From a virus: 20,274 nucleotides of DNA. The notes under the pieces were generated by a model. The model was not told the origin of the DNA and made no database searches. It saw nothing but the letters and a program-made list of their open reading frames with translations. This document shows, in pieces, positions 1-9,362 of this stretch (position 1 is the stretch's first letter; each line of letters opens with the position of its first letter). The position numbers and the translations under genes were made by a program. The stretch spans positions 1-20,274 of IMG/VR virus record IMGVR_UViG_3300032046_000267. One strand, 5' to 3'.

Positions 1-962
1 TTCTCTCCACCTATAGACATAGCTCTTTCACTACTAGGAGTATTATAAGGAATAACATATCCTTCTGGTAACTTATCACTAGTTGGTTGTAAGAACGTTA
101 GTTTACCATTCTGTGCTACATTACCTTCTTGATTAGATTCTTTATTCTGTGCAACATTATTCATCAACCAAATCAAATCTTCTGGTGAATAATTTTTTAA
201 TAATCTTTCTTTTGCAAATGAATCAGGTGAATTTTTTAAATACTCTTCTGTAAACTCTTCATTACCTGCATCATACATATTACGTAAGTCATATCTAAAA
301 GAATTTAAATCAGATTTATTTTCTTCTGGAATAATATTATGTTTTGATCTATCATGTTTAAGTTCACCATTGATATAAACTTCAAGGTCTTCATCAGAAC
401 CTAGACGCAATCTATTTTTTAATTCCTCACGATCACGTTTGTTTAAAAGTGATGTTGCAGATCCTTGTCTATTAGTTTCTGAATGACCAAGCTCATGTGC
501 TATAATACTATCTAATTCTGGTTTAGTAGGATATAGATTTTTATGTATGTTATAATATTGTAGATCTTCAGGATAACCTGTCTCAATAGTATTTTTACTT
601 GGTTTATATACAGTGCCTCTTGGATTAGATGTATCTACAATATTTACATTTTCTAAATTTTGTAATCTTCTAGCTATCTGTTCATCTGGATTATTATAAC
701 CAGCATTTGTTATACGTTCTTTATACTTAGGTGACTTAACATATTCTTTTGTCCAACTAATTGCATCTTCACCATTCTGTGCTTGAGGAACATAGTTAAC
801 TGGATAGATATTTCCACCCATTTGAAACTGACCCCCCCATGCAGGAGAATAGTTTCTTCCTTTGGTATTATATCCCATACCAACAAATCCTTCTGGTAAT
901 GATACAGAGGAATTGTTTTCATTTTCTTTTGTTCCGTAATTATCTAACCAACCTTTTGCCAT
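1..962 (-). CDS. Gluzincin-like zinc metallopeptidase, virion-associated (3' end outside window)
   Basis: The reading frame starts with ATG at 962, one base after the stop of the preceding gene, and stays open for 320 codons to the left edge. The product begins MAKGWLDNYG. Residues 153-160 read IIAHELGH, an HExxH zinc site, and residues 214-218 read ENKSD, which fits the ExxxD third-ligand motif of gluzincins. The stretch after it (NSFRYDLRNMYDAG) is helical. A glycine-rich part at about 22-52 and two AQNG motifs (61-64, 283-286) surround the peptidase core. It is last in the muzzle/ring operon, so I infer a virion or assembly peptidase that cleaves a phage structural protein or a host surface protein. 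Zinc motif seen; substrate unknown. No signal peptide is visible. Confidence 0.75.
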   Translation of the reverse strand, partial: MAKGWLDNYGTKENENNSSVSLPEGFVGMGYNTKGRNYSPAWGGQFQMGGNIYPVNYVPQAQNGEDAISWTKEYVKSPKYKERITNAGYNNPDEQIARRLQNLENVNIVDTSNPRGTVYKPSKNTIETGYPEDLQYYNIHKNLYPTKPELDSIIAHELGHSETNRQGSATSLLNKRDREELKNRLRLGSDEDLEVYINGELKHDRSKHNIIPEENKSDLNSFRYDLRNMYDAGNEEFTEEYLKNSPDSFAKERLLKNYSPEDLIWLMNNVAQNKESNQEGNVAQNGKLTFLQPTSDKLPEGYVIPYNTPSSERAMSIGGE

Positions 963-963
963 T

Positions 964-1830
964 TTACTTGTAAGAGATTTGTGAAGGTGTTAATATAAAT
1001 TGACTCACTAAATGAGTTGTTGAACTGTTATCTAGTATATGTCTCACTTTTAATTCTTTTGCTCTTAGCGTTGCTTTCTTAAAGCTTCTAGGACCATAAT
1101 CCATATTAGCTTGATTCACTATCTTATCAATAGATAAGTTTTCACAAGTTGTATTGAATAATGGAATCTGAGAACTTTTCTCTGTAGCCCAGAATGTATT
1201 GTACTGATAGAAGTTATCACTTTTAGTATATGTAATAGTTTTACTATCTGTATTAAATATAGGGTATTGTAAGTAAGCCTTTAAGTTATGTAAAGGTTTG
1301 GCCACAAGCTCTAGCACACCAGAACTCTGTTGTCCATTATATAAGACAGCTTTATTAAACCATTTATCATTTGTTTCTATTCTTGTGTTATCATTAAACA
1401 CACCATCTTCTACAGGATAGTATTCATATGCTTTAGTGTAGTCTTTTACATTCTGAAGAATTTCATCTTGATATTGATAGGCAAAAGGATATTCAATAAT
1501 GTATGGTGCTATGTTTCCATAGAATGTATTGTAAATTCTTATGTTAGTTAAGTGTCTCCATATACAACCTGTTATAGTTTGAGTGTACACTGAAGCAGAA
1601 TATTGTAATGCATCAAATACAGTGAGAGGAAAACTTTTTATAAACTTACATTTTCCTGTAGATTCAATTGTAATAACATTAACATTATCATTCACTATAT
1701 AACTAATACCTCTAATTAATGTTTTCTTAGATACATCTATAGCAATAACATTACCAAACTCATCGCTGATATTAAATGGTCCAACGTTTGGTGCAGATAC
1801 TGTTAATTTTATTGTTATAACTTTTGACAT
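964..1830 (-). CDS. Detached C-terminal part of the muzzle/stabilization protein with a GPFN anchor module
   Basis: I chose the ATG at 1830 (MSKVITIKL, 288 residues) rather than 1881. The upstream start would overlap the previous gene by 40 bases, while 1830 has the A/T leader used throughout and begins exactly at a module shared with the genes at 11036 and 10759. Residues 1 to about 70 are that module (GPFN near residue 17, a Cys near 61). From about residue 88 the protein reads CIWRHLTN, then an aromatic stretch with IIEYPFAYQYQDEI, and it ends LVSQFILTPSQISYK. I remember these as C-terminal sequences of crAss-like muzzle/stabilization proteins, which are normally continuous with the part encoded just upstream. 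Probable role: tail tip of a podovirus-type virion, working with the 1774-residue protein. The family call is from memory. Confidence 0.65.
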   Translation of the reverse strand: MSKVITIKLTVSAPNVGPFNISDEFGNVIAIDVSKKTLIRGISYIVNDNVNVITIESTGKCKFIKSFPLTVFDALQYSASVYTQTITGCIWRHLTNIRIYNTFYGNIAPYIIEYPFAYQYQDEILQNVKDYTKAYEYYPVEDGVFNDNTRIETNDKWFNKAVLYNGQQSSGVLELVAKPLHNLKAYLQYPIFNTDSKTITYTKSDNFYQYNTFWATEKSSQIPLFNTTCENLSIDKIVNQANMDYGPRSFKKATLRAKELKVRHILDNSSTTHLVSQFILTPSQISYK

Positions 1831-1841
1831 ATTATTAATGT

Positions 1842-4800
1842 TTAAGGAACGGTTGTAGTGGTTGTGGTTGTTGGTTGACAATCAAGATCACTTGTACAAG
1901 GATTTCCACTAAGTGTAACTATTACTGAACCACCTGGTTCACATACTGATGTAATTGAAGCTTCTCTTGCACATATATAAATTATACCAAATGATACAGA
2001 TTGAGTTTGTAGAATGTCTGAATAATCAATCCAACTTATCTCACAATTATTTTGTACTTGAACAGTGTAACAAAAATACAAAGGAGGGAATAAAGTTGTG
2101 CTAGTAGTTGTAGTGGTAAAGGTACAACTTGAAATTTGTGAAATAATTCCACTTACTACGTGATAAGCAAATCCATCCACTCTACTCTCATCTGTAAAAT
2201 ACCATCCATCAGGAACTAATGTACAATCAATACCATTACCTAAATAAACAGTAGAGCCATATAAAAGATTTGCAGCATTAACAGAGAAACCAGTCATTGA
2301 TGCACTAACTAGATTTGTAAAAGTAATTGCAGCACATGCATCAATAAGACTTCCTGTTGAATCAACTGGAGGATCAGATTCAAATTGATATCCAGTATAG
2401 AATCCATATAGATTTAATCCAGCAGGTCTAGTACATATTGTAGTGGTTGTTGTTGTAGAAGGAGAAGGTACAGTAGTTACAGCATTACCTGCTAACTCAC
2501 AATTAAGTGTAGTTGCAATTCCTGCTAATTCACAATCTAAAACTATTACTGTAGTAGTGGTAGTGGTTGTTAATGGAGGAACTGCAGTGGTGGTAGTTGT
2601 TGTACTTGGAATAGGTACTAAACTTCCAACCAATGCTTCAAAAGTTGCATCATCACAACATCCATTAATTCCTGAATAGAAGAAATTATTTTCTGCTATA
2701 TAGAAATTAGGAATATAAGTATGGAAACTTACCCAAGACTTAGTATTCATATTAAATGATATAGTCCAAGACTTATTACAGAAGTAATCAGGATCTGTTA
2801 AGTACACTTGAGTTCTTAATACAACAGTTTCAATTATGTCTTCTACATAGTATTCTTGTAATATAGGATCATATTTAACATCTTTATCAATAGGAATATA
2901 ATCTAGTTTAGTAATTATAACTCTTTCAAACTTACTATCATATACACCATGTAATCCAACTCCTGTAAAATTGTTATCTATATTTACTTTTGGAAAATAT
3001 CTTAATATCTCAAATGCTAAGTGGTCTGTAAAGAATCTATTCATACCACTACCAAATCCAGATATCTCTGCAGCTTGAGTTCCAGAGATTAAAAATATTT
3101 GTCCTCTCTTAGCATCCACTGTTATTTGACCATTAGGAATTTTTAGTAAGAACTTATTCTGACTTCCTACATAACCAAGATCTGTTTCAGCAAAATCAAT
3201 AGGAGGTGAACCTTTAAATAATGATGGGTTACCTACATATGCTGCTTGTGGATTAGTTGTATTAATAGTTAAAAGATTATCATACATCAAAGATTTGTTT
3301 TCAAATCTAGCAAGTATAGCTCTATTCTGAATACCATCTAATGATATAAGATTACCATAGTTTTGAGGAAAATCATAATATGATAATGCTCTATAAGTTA
3401 ACCAGTTGTTAACTCTATTATCAGCATCTACAATTTGTGAATCAGAATAGATTGCTCTAAATGGATAATATGTATAACAAAATTGGCTAGTCCAATCTGC
3501 AGGTAAATGTGTAAATGTATTCTCTTTATTTTGTTTAGAGAATGTTACATTGTATGTATATGTATTATCATTTGCTATAGATACATAATCTTCTTGTACC
3601 CAATCATCAGGAATACCTGTTGATACATGTGGCCAGAAATCTCCTTCTCTATTATTAAATGCTTGTCTAAGATCTACATTATAAGAACTCTCACAATAGA
3701 AGTTAGGAATACCATATGAAAATAAATAAAAGTATCCATCATAGAATGTTCTATTTGAACCAGCATCTGGTGGAAGAGTTAATTCAGGATGATTAGGACA
3801 ATCAAAGTTATGTGCTTTGTATGAAATAATGTTTGACATCACAACACCATTAACTGTAAAATCTTCTAATATAGATCTAGCAGAATGCCAGTATACTGGA
3901 TATGCTATATTACCAATCTCATCATAAAATATATCTGAATCATCAGGAGCATTAACTCTATTATCAATAAAGAATGGAAGTTTTGTTTTAAATGTAAATC
4001 TAGAGATGAATGTATCACCACCAAATACAGTAGCAACTTCTAACGATGCTGGATCAACTCTTTTTTGAAATCCAGTGTCTATTGTAACATATGAATATAT
4101 TTGTCCCCATTGGTTCACAAATATATTTTTCATAGAACCATAATAAGAAACAACACTAATATCTTTTTCTTTACCTGGAGAATTACATACTTGACCACTA
4201 CTTATAGTGTATCTAGATTTATCTGTAATTATAGAATTTCCTGATACAACAAGACTTGGTGTTTTACTAGGAAATTCTAAAGGTGTAACTGCAACACCAT
4301 TTCTATCTGCTATAGTTTTAATATAAACAGAACTTTCTCTTTCATAATTATTTACATTGATACCACCTGGTTCTCCAACAGATTGAACACCTGGAATAAG
4401 ATAACGAGCAAAATCAATTTTTCTCTGTTTAATTCCAAGACCATTGTTTATGTTTCCAAAATAATCATAATTAGCTATAGAGTTAAATGAATATGCATAG
4501 TTCTTTCTAGTAATACCATTTACATATATAGTTAGGTATGCTTGATATGCTGCAAACATATATGAAGCATTAAACGTAGCAGATGCAGCTAATGCTGCAG
4601 AACTAGCTAATGCATCTCTTTGAGCTTCTTCTGTAAGTAGTTTATATTTAGCATTACTCTTCACTTGAACAAAATGTGCTCTACCAGCACCAAACATTAC
4701 ATTCTCAAGTTTCAATACATTACCTAAAAATGGTTGTCCAAAAGAAGTTTCTGGAGAATTAAATATTTGTCTGTAGTTTAAAACTCCTCCAGTAAAAGCA

Positions 4801-7166
4801 GGAATTGGTGTTTCTCCTTTACAGCTAAGTGAAGATCTTCTACTTATATTAAAATTTACACTGTATGGTAATCCTGGTACAGGTGCAGGTTGAACAACTT
4901 CAGGTTCAATATCATAACGTGGATTACATCTACAAGGATCAAAAATACCATTAGTACAATCTTCTCCAATACCTCCACCAACATTTACTACTGCTTGACC
5001 AGTACTACATCCACCACCAAAAATATTACTATTACCATCTAAAAACTCCATCCTTGGATTAAGTGCACTATTATCTGAAGTAAATGGAGTGGCCCAAGTT
5101 GCTCTCCATCCTTTACATCCACGACAACCACTTAAAAAATATGAATCAAAGTTTCCAGGTCCAATAGTTGCTTGACCAGTTAATACTGTAGGTCTACTTG
5201 TTGAACAAAATTCATATGTTTGTCCAGCAACCATAGTTCCTACAGCAGTCTGATTTGTATTAGGATCATTAAATTGATAAGTTCCATTAGTAGTAGCTAT
5301 TACTAACCATGGTTCAGATATTGCACTAAATGCATTATTAGTTGAATTTAAAAAAGGATCTTCATTAAGGTCGTTATATGGATAGTTTGGATAATAGAAA
5401 GTTTGATTTTGTCTTTCATATGTTCCAATGTTACGAAGTATCCCTTTAGCTATAATAGATTTATTAGTTCCTCTATCTCCTCTAACTATTTTGAATGCAA
5501 CAATATCATCTTTCTGTTCAACGGTTAATGCTGAGTTAGCAATTAAAGTACTAACTTGTCCAACATCAAGTCTTACACCAATTGGGTACACTGCATCATT
5601 TTGCATTACAGGAACTACTTGAGTTCCTGAATATATATACACAGGATTCTCAAATATAGGACTTACAAGAACATCTGGAAATTTATGATGTCTAATAGGT
5701 TGACCAGCAAGATCACCCCACACATCTATGTTACAAGGATACTCTTCTGTAGATTCCCAATAAGCAAACTCACCATATTGATACGGTGTAGCGTTTCCAA
5801 TATTATCTCCAGTACCAGCTCCTATTACAGTTGCTGTATTATATATCTTCCAGTAAGGACTAGTGTTTGTTCCTGGATCTGGTTCACCAATAAAATCAGG
5901 ATCAGTATCAGAAACAGGAGGTCTTCCTATTTCATTATTGTTCATCATTCTACCAGGAATGTGAAAACCATCTGTTTGTTTTCCATTCTTTAATAGGAAT
6001 ACAATTTCAAATGCATACACTTCATCACGTAGATATCCACGTAAGTTTGTAGCATTTAATTCATCTGAATAGTTTTCATCTTTTGGTATTCTATAAGTTT
6101 GCCAATTAAGAGTTATTTGACTAGCAATAGATTGATAGTTAAGTCTATCTATAGATGAAAGATTATCCCATACAAGAACATCTTGTACAGCTGTAAGATC
6201 TTGTGCAATATCGTAGTAAGGATATTTTTCAAATATATCTGCAATAGTCAAACGAATACTATCTACATTCTGTCCAGTATATATAACTTGGTCAGTAGCA
6301 TTTTCAATAAAATATGTACCAACTAATTCTACAGAAGTAATTGCATTCACAGTGGTAATCACTGCTAGATTATAATATTGATATTGTCCTGTAACATCAA
6401 GATTTGTAATATCAAGAACAACTGATCTACCAACAGTGTAGTTATAATTTACAGTGGTGATAAAAGGATCAACAATAGGTGTAGGATTAGTAACAGAGTA
6501 ATATGATGTAAATGCATTACCAGCAGCATCAGAATATTGTATAGCAAATTGTACAGTTCCTGCTTTTAATTCTCCACCACTAATTACACCTACAACATTT
6601 AAAAATGGAATACTAAAGTTAGGTTGTATTTTTAATTGATTACAATCTAACTGATCAAGATATTGAGGATCACATAAATCAAAGGCAGGATTTATTAAAT
6701 AAGGAATATTATTAATATCTAAATATCTTCTTGGATTTAATCCATCTGTCCAATATATCTCTGTAGTACAATTAGTAATCTTATGTACAGTTTTTTGTAT
6801 TGGATGTTTTATATTAAAATTAAGACATTTACCACCTACTAATATATGATAGATACAATCGTTATTATCCATATATCCAATCTCACAATCTCCTGTATTA
6901 GGATTTGTAATAAAAAATATATGTTTATTTTGTTCTCCAATAAAATGATTACCTATTAGTGTAAATCCTTGTGGAAAACTTACACAGAATTCATTCCCTT
7001 GTTCATTCTGATAATTAACAGAACTTGCATCAAAGTTTTCTAAGGCAGCATTTAGTGCATATGTAAGAGTACCTGGTTTAATCTGGTTCAGAGTTTGATC
7101 CATATTTAAACCTACAGTAGCATTATTATATTCTAGTCTTATATTGCCTTTTTCTTCTTCAGCCAT
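1842..7166 (-). CDS. Muzzle / tail stabilization protein, crAss-like, with C-terminal adhesin modules
   Basis: This is a 1774-residue protein. The N-terminus has GLNMDQTLNQIKPGTLTYAL followed by IYWTDGLNPRRYLDIN, a pattern I associate with crAss-like stabilization (muzzle) proteins, which close the distal end of the short tail. The core runs to about residue 1515, where SWVSFHTYIPNFYI and NNFFYSG occur. It is then interrupted by Thr tracts and extra modules over the last 260 residues. These are two copies of a C-E-L-A-G motif, a 100-residue domain beginning CTRPAGL, a Cys-paired beta domain beginning YFCYTV, and a bare terminal Thr tract ending TVP. The expected C-terminal continuation lies in the next gene, 11 bases downstream. 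The start is ATG at 7166, 8 bases after the previous stop. The protein is unusually rich in Asn, Tyr, Ile and Thr, as large tail proteins often are. Confidence 0.7.
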   Translation of the reverse strand: MAEEEKGNIRLEYNNATVGLNMDQTLNQIKPGTLTYALNAALENFDASSVNYQNEQGNEFCVSFPQGFTLIGNHFIGEQNKHIFFITNPNTGDCEIGYMDNNDCIYHILVGGKCLNFNIKHPIQKTVHKITNCTTEIYWTDGLNPRRYLDINNIPYLINPAFDLCDPQYLDQLDCNQLKIQPNFSIPFLNVVGVISGGELKAGTVQFAIQYSDAAGNAFTSYYSVTNPTPIVDPFITTVNYNYTVGRSVVLDITNLDVTGQYQYYNLAVITTVNAITSVELVGTYFIENATDQVIYTGQNVDSIRLTIADIFEKYPYYDIAQDLTAVQDVLVWDNLSSIDRLNYQSIASQITLNWQTYRIPKDENYSDELNATNLRGYLRDEVYAFEIVFLLKNGKQTDGFHIPGRMMNNNEIGRPPVSDTDPDFIGEPDPGTNTSPYWKIYNTATVIGAGTGDNIGNATPYQYGEFAYWESTEEYPCNIDVWGDLAGQPIRHHKFPDVLVSPIFENPVYIYSGTQVVPVMQNDAVYPIGVRLDVGQVSTLIANSALTVEQKDDIVAFKIVRGDRGTNKSIIAKGILRNIGTYERQNQTFYYPNYPYNDLNEDPFLNSTNNAFSAISEPWLVIATTNGTYQFNDPNTNQTAVGTMVAGQTYEFCSTSRPTVLTGQATIGPGNFDSYFLSGCRGCKGWRATWATPFTSDNSALNPRMEFLDGNSNIFGGGCSTGQAVVNVGGGIGEDCTNGIFDPCRCNPRYDIEPEVVQPAPVPGLPYSVNFNISRRSSLSCKGETPIPAFTGGVLNYRQIFNSPETSFGQPFLGNVLKLENVMFGAGRAHFVQVKSNAKYKLLTEEAQRDALASSAALAASATFNASYMFAAYQAYLTIYVNGITRKNYAYSFNSIANYDYFGNINNGLGIKQRKIDFARYLIPGVQSVGEPGGINVNNYERESSVYIKTIADRNGVAVTPLEFPSKTPSLVVSGNSIITDKSRYTISSGQVCNSPGKEKDISVVSYYGSMKNIFVNQWGQIYSYVTIDTGFQKRVDPASLEVATVFGGDTFISRFTFKTKLPFFIDNRVNAPDDSDIFYDEIGNIAYPVYWHSARSILEDFTVNGVVMSNIISYKAHNFDCPNHPELTLPPDAGSNRTFYDGYFYLFSYGIPNFYCESSYNVDLRQAFNNREGDFWPHVSTGIPDDWVQEDYVSIANDNTYTYNVTFSKQNKENTFTHLPADWTSQFCYTYYPFRAIYSDSQIVDADNRVNNWLTYRALSYYDFPQNYGNLISLDGIQNRAILARFENKSLMYDNLLTINTTNPQAAYVGNPSLFKGSPPIDFAETDLGYVGSQNKFLLKIPNGQITVDAKRGQIFLISGTQAAEISGFGSGMNRFFTDHLAFEILRYFPKVNIDNNFTGVGLHGVYDSKFERVIITKLDYIPIDKDVKYDPILQEYYVEDIIETVVLRTQVYLTDPDYFCNKSWTISFNMNTKSWVSFHTYIPNFYIAENNFFYSGINGCCDDATFEALVGSLVPIPSTTTTTTAVPPLTTTTTTTVIVLDCELAGIATTLNCELAGNAVTTVPSPSTTTTTTICTRPAGLNLYGFYTGYQFESDPPVDSTGSLIDACAAITFTNLVSASMTGFSVNAANLLYGSTVYLGNGIDCTLVPDGWYFTDESRVDGFAYHVVSGIISQISSCTFTTTTTSTTLFPPLYFCYTVQVQNNCEISWIDYSDILQTQSVSFGIIYICAREASITSVCEPGGSVIVTLSGNPCTSDLDCQPTTTTTTTVP
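2548..2606 (-). repeat. Thr tracts at the junction between muzzle core and added modules
   Basis: Two Thr tracts flanking AVPP lie at about 2587-2606 and 2548-2571. Further Thr tracts of the same gene are near 2436-2459, 2093-2119 and, as the very end of the protein, 1848-1874. They mark the borders of modules added after the conserved core. Confidence 0.8.
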
Positions 7167-7174
7167 GATATATA

Positions 7175-8149
7175 TTAGTTATTACGTCTTCTACCATATC
7201 TATTAGTACGGTTAGGAAGTTCATACATATTGAATCTGTTAAGATCATTTTTGATTCTTCTTTGTTTCTCCCAAGGAGTTTGTTTCTTCATTTCAATCTC
7301 AGCCATAATATAAGCTTCTTCATAAGCTTGTTTATGATACATTAATTTCTGTTGTAACTGATTGAAAGTTTCATCATTAGTTTGATTAGTCAATGTTTCA
7401 AACACCTTAAACTTAAGGAATGCTTCTACATACTCTCTAATACGATAGTTATCAGGAATCATTTGATTTCCTATTTCATCATACTCTGTAGCATAGAATA
7501 ATAAATGAACTGTTCCATTTCTAAAATTAGTTACAAACTTATTATCTCTAATGTCAAATGAGTCATAACTAGCAGCACCAGGAGTGAACTCATGAATAGG
7601 AGGAGCTTCTGCATAGAAGTCCCAGTTGTTAGTATATTCCACTCCACAGTTTTGTCTTGCAGATATATTTCCAGGCTTAAGTAAATACTCGTGAGTAAAT
7701 CCTCTAGCTACAGTGTTGTTTGTTTTATATACAGCTTGAACTAATACAGGCATACATGTACCATCACATTGTGGAGATTGACAACCAGGATTATTACAAG
7801 GAGTTCCTCCAATAGTTAATGGAGCCACTTGAATAGTGGTAGCTGAAGCAGCTTGAGAATAGAATGAGTTAGCTGACTGATATGGATATCCAGAAACTTC
7901 TGTACACATCCAAGCCTCTCTTACAGCATAAAAATTGTCAGGAAGTCTAGCTTGGAAATCTTCTATAAATAAGACCTCTTCACTTATTACAAAAGTGGTT
8001 CTTCCTAACTTCTTAAGACATTTGTCTAAGTAGGTAGGAAATAAAAGATCGTCCACTGCACCAGTATCAAAGTAGCTTTTAAGCTCTTCTTTAACTGTTG
8101 AGTAGACAGGCTCTGGGGATACGAAATTATATTTATAGTAGTATGACAT
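7175..8149 (-). CDS. Neck/ring protein, candidate P22 gp4-like (crAss-like ring protein)
   Basis: This 324-residue protein begins MSYYYKYNFVSPEP. Residues 20-80 form a helical block followed by RLPDNFYAVREAWMC, a pattern seen in head-tail adaptor proteins of the gp4/gp6 type. A Cys cluster (C118, C123, C128, C132) sits in a loop and could bind metal or form disulfides. The last 90 residues are strongly helical and basic, ending YGRRRNN. It lies directly upstream of the muzzle gene, where crAss-like phages carry the ring protein that joins portal and muzzle, and this order is the main support. Expected role: one ring of the tail barrel. The fold is inferred; a different ring position is possible. 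Confidence 0.55.
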   Translation of the reverse strand: MSYYYKYNFVSPEPVYSTVKEELKSYFDTGAVDDLLFPTYLDKCLKKLGRTTFVISEEVLFIEDFQARLPDNFYAVREAWMCTEVSGYPYQSANSFYSQAASATTIQVAPLTIGGTPCNNPGCQSPQCDGTCMPVLVQAVYKTNNTVARGFTHEYLLKPGNISARQNCGVEYTNNWDFYAEAPPIHEFTPGAASYDSFDIRDNKFVTNFRNGTVHLLFYATEYDEIGNQMIPDNYRIREYVEAFLKFKVFETLTNQTNDETFNQLQQKLMYHKQAYEEAYIMAEIEMKKQTPWEKQRRIKNDLNRFNMYELPNRTNRYGRRRNN

Positions 8150-8155
8150 AGTTCA

Positions 8156-8632
8156 TTATTTTTTCCATTCTCGGTAAATGTTTTGGTACTTGTCGCTGGT
8201 TTTTAGATAATGTGATAAAAGTCTTGAAGTGAGTCTAGAAGGTTTGAAATACCATAGGTCAGAGTTTTTGAAACGTGCTGATGGTTTAAACCACATCCAA
8301 CCAAAAAAATAACCTTCCGTATGATAATTAAAGTTATATATAACCTTTCCTTTCTCTTTAGTTTTTTGCCAGTCGATTGGTAAGTTAATAAATTCTTTTC
8401 CATCAGCTAGTTTTATCTTTCTTCTTTTCTTTTTATTGATAGAGAAATCTCCAAATCCATAAGGTAGTTTTGCTTTCTCACCAGTTTCTAATATATACTC
8501 TTTAAAGAATTCATTATAAGTGTAGATTATATTTCTCCACTCATCATACGTAAGAGTTATAGAAGGGTGTTTTTTGCAGAACTGATTATAGTTATCTTTG
8601 CTAGAGCTTCTCCAATCAATCTTTGTTCTCAT
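8156..8632 (-). CDS. IHF/HU-like or conserved basic protein of the neck operon
   Basis: This 158-residue, Lys- and aromatic-rich protein has the segment LPYGFGDFSI at 56-65, followed by a run of Lys/Arg (KKKRRK) and then NLPIDW. This resembles the GFGxF strand and DNA-binding arm of HU/IHF proteins, and crAss-like phages are known to carry IHF-type genes among their tail genes. The rest (HTEGYFFGWMWFKP, SRLLSHYLK) is unlike classical HU, which is about 90 residues, so this would be an extended or divergent member. Its ATG shares one base with the stop of the previous gene (TAATG), so translation is probably coupled. If the HU assignment is wrong it may be a small structural adaptor. Confidence 0.45.
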   Translation of the reverse strand: MRTKIDWRSSSKDNYNQFCKKHPSITLTYDEWRNIIYTYNEFFKEYILETGEKAKLPYGFGDFSINKKKRRKIKLADGKEFINLPIDWQKTKEKGKVIYNFNYHTEGYFFGWMWFKPSARFKNSDLWYFKPSRLTSRLLSHYLKTSDKYQNIYREWKK

Positions 8633-9360
8633 TAATTAGTTGGTTTTGAGTTTGGTGCTTGACCATCTATTCCTTCTTGACTTACATCTGTTTTCAAATT
8701 GAAATACGTAGATAGAAGTTTTTGAGATGTAAGTTGTAACACTTGTTGTTCTAGATATCCAGGAAGTGCAAACTCTTTATCTAATGGATTCTTACATAGT
8801 TCTTCAGTAGTATATTCTGGGGTTCCACATCCACATTCAGGATACATAATTTCATTCTCTACATCTTCTTCAAATAATGCAACAAGTCTAATTGCTTTAA
8901 GTAAAGGATTGTTTACATATAGATATCCATTAGTAATCCAGAAGTATTCTTGATTTTTAATTACAGGAAGTTTTAAAAGATTTATATATCTATTTACAGT
9001 GATTTCTTTTAACTTCTTTCCTACACCACTTAAAGCATTAATAGAATAAACTCCTTGTATTACATATTGATAATTACCTTCTGATACTCGTGGGAGCTTA
9101 AACTTAGTTCTAGCTATGCTACATTCATCTACATAATTACAACATTCAGAAATAGATACTTCTACCATTTCCAAACAAGGAATGGTAGTAAATAATGTAT
9201 CAGTTGCCCATAACTTTCTAAGATTGGTTTCTCTCTTGATTAATAACAAAGAGTTGTTTCTTATCTCAGAAGCAATAGCTCTATCTGTAATAAGACTATC
9301 TGTAGAAAGTATCTTGTGGACACTTCTAACATCACTGACTAATTTTCTTAATGTTGCCAT
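8632..9360 (-). CDS. Putative ring/connector protein of the neck
   Basis: This 242-residue protein has a helical N-terminus (residues 1-55, VRSVHKILSTDSLITDRAI). The middle is beta-rich, with Cys pairs at 73-74 and at 176/178. The C-terminus reads FALPGYLEQQVLQLTSQKLL. The ending YLE..(L)..L(T)...L is shared in form with the 243-residue protein at 19341-20072, suggesting the same fold class. Its position between the phosphoesterase and the IHF-like gene and close to the gp4-like ring protein makes a neck-ring role likely in a crAss-like virion, but I recognise no catalytic motif. The start lies 2 bases after the preceding stop. Confidence 0.5.
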   Translation of the reverse strand: MATLRKLVSDVRSVHKILSTDSLITDRAIASEIRNNSLLLIKRETNLRKLWATDTLFTTIPCLEMVEVSISECCNYVDECSIARTKFKLPRVSEGNYQYVIQGVYSINALSGVGKKLKEITVNRYINLLKLPVIKNQEYFWITNGYLYVNNPLLKAIRLVALFEEDVENEIMYPECGCGTPEYTTEELCKNPLDKEFALPGYLEQQVLQLTSQKLLSTYFNLKTDVSQEGIDGQAPNSKPTN

Positions 9361-9362
9361 AA

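Noticed and set aside
710-922. 70-residue minus-strand ORF
   Set aside because: It lies in another frame inside the peptidase gene that runs from 962 to the left edge, and shows no independent support.
1831-1881. Longer 305-residue form of the gene at 964-1830 starting at 1881
   Set aside because: It would overlap the preceding gene by 40 bases, and the added residues (STNNHNHYNRSLNINN) are translated from Thr/Pro-coding DNA in another frame. The 1830 start matches the start of the shared module.
5428-5993. Plus-strand ORFs of 64 and 102 residues
   Set aside because: Antisense to the muzzle gene core; composition is that of reversed Ile/Asn/Tyr-rich coding sequence.
8203-8403. 66-residue minus-strand ORF
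   Set aside because: Out-of-frame shadow within the IHF/HU-like gene.
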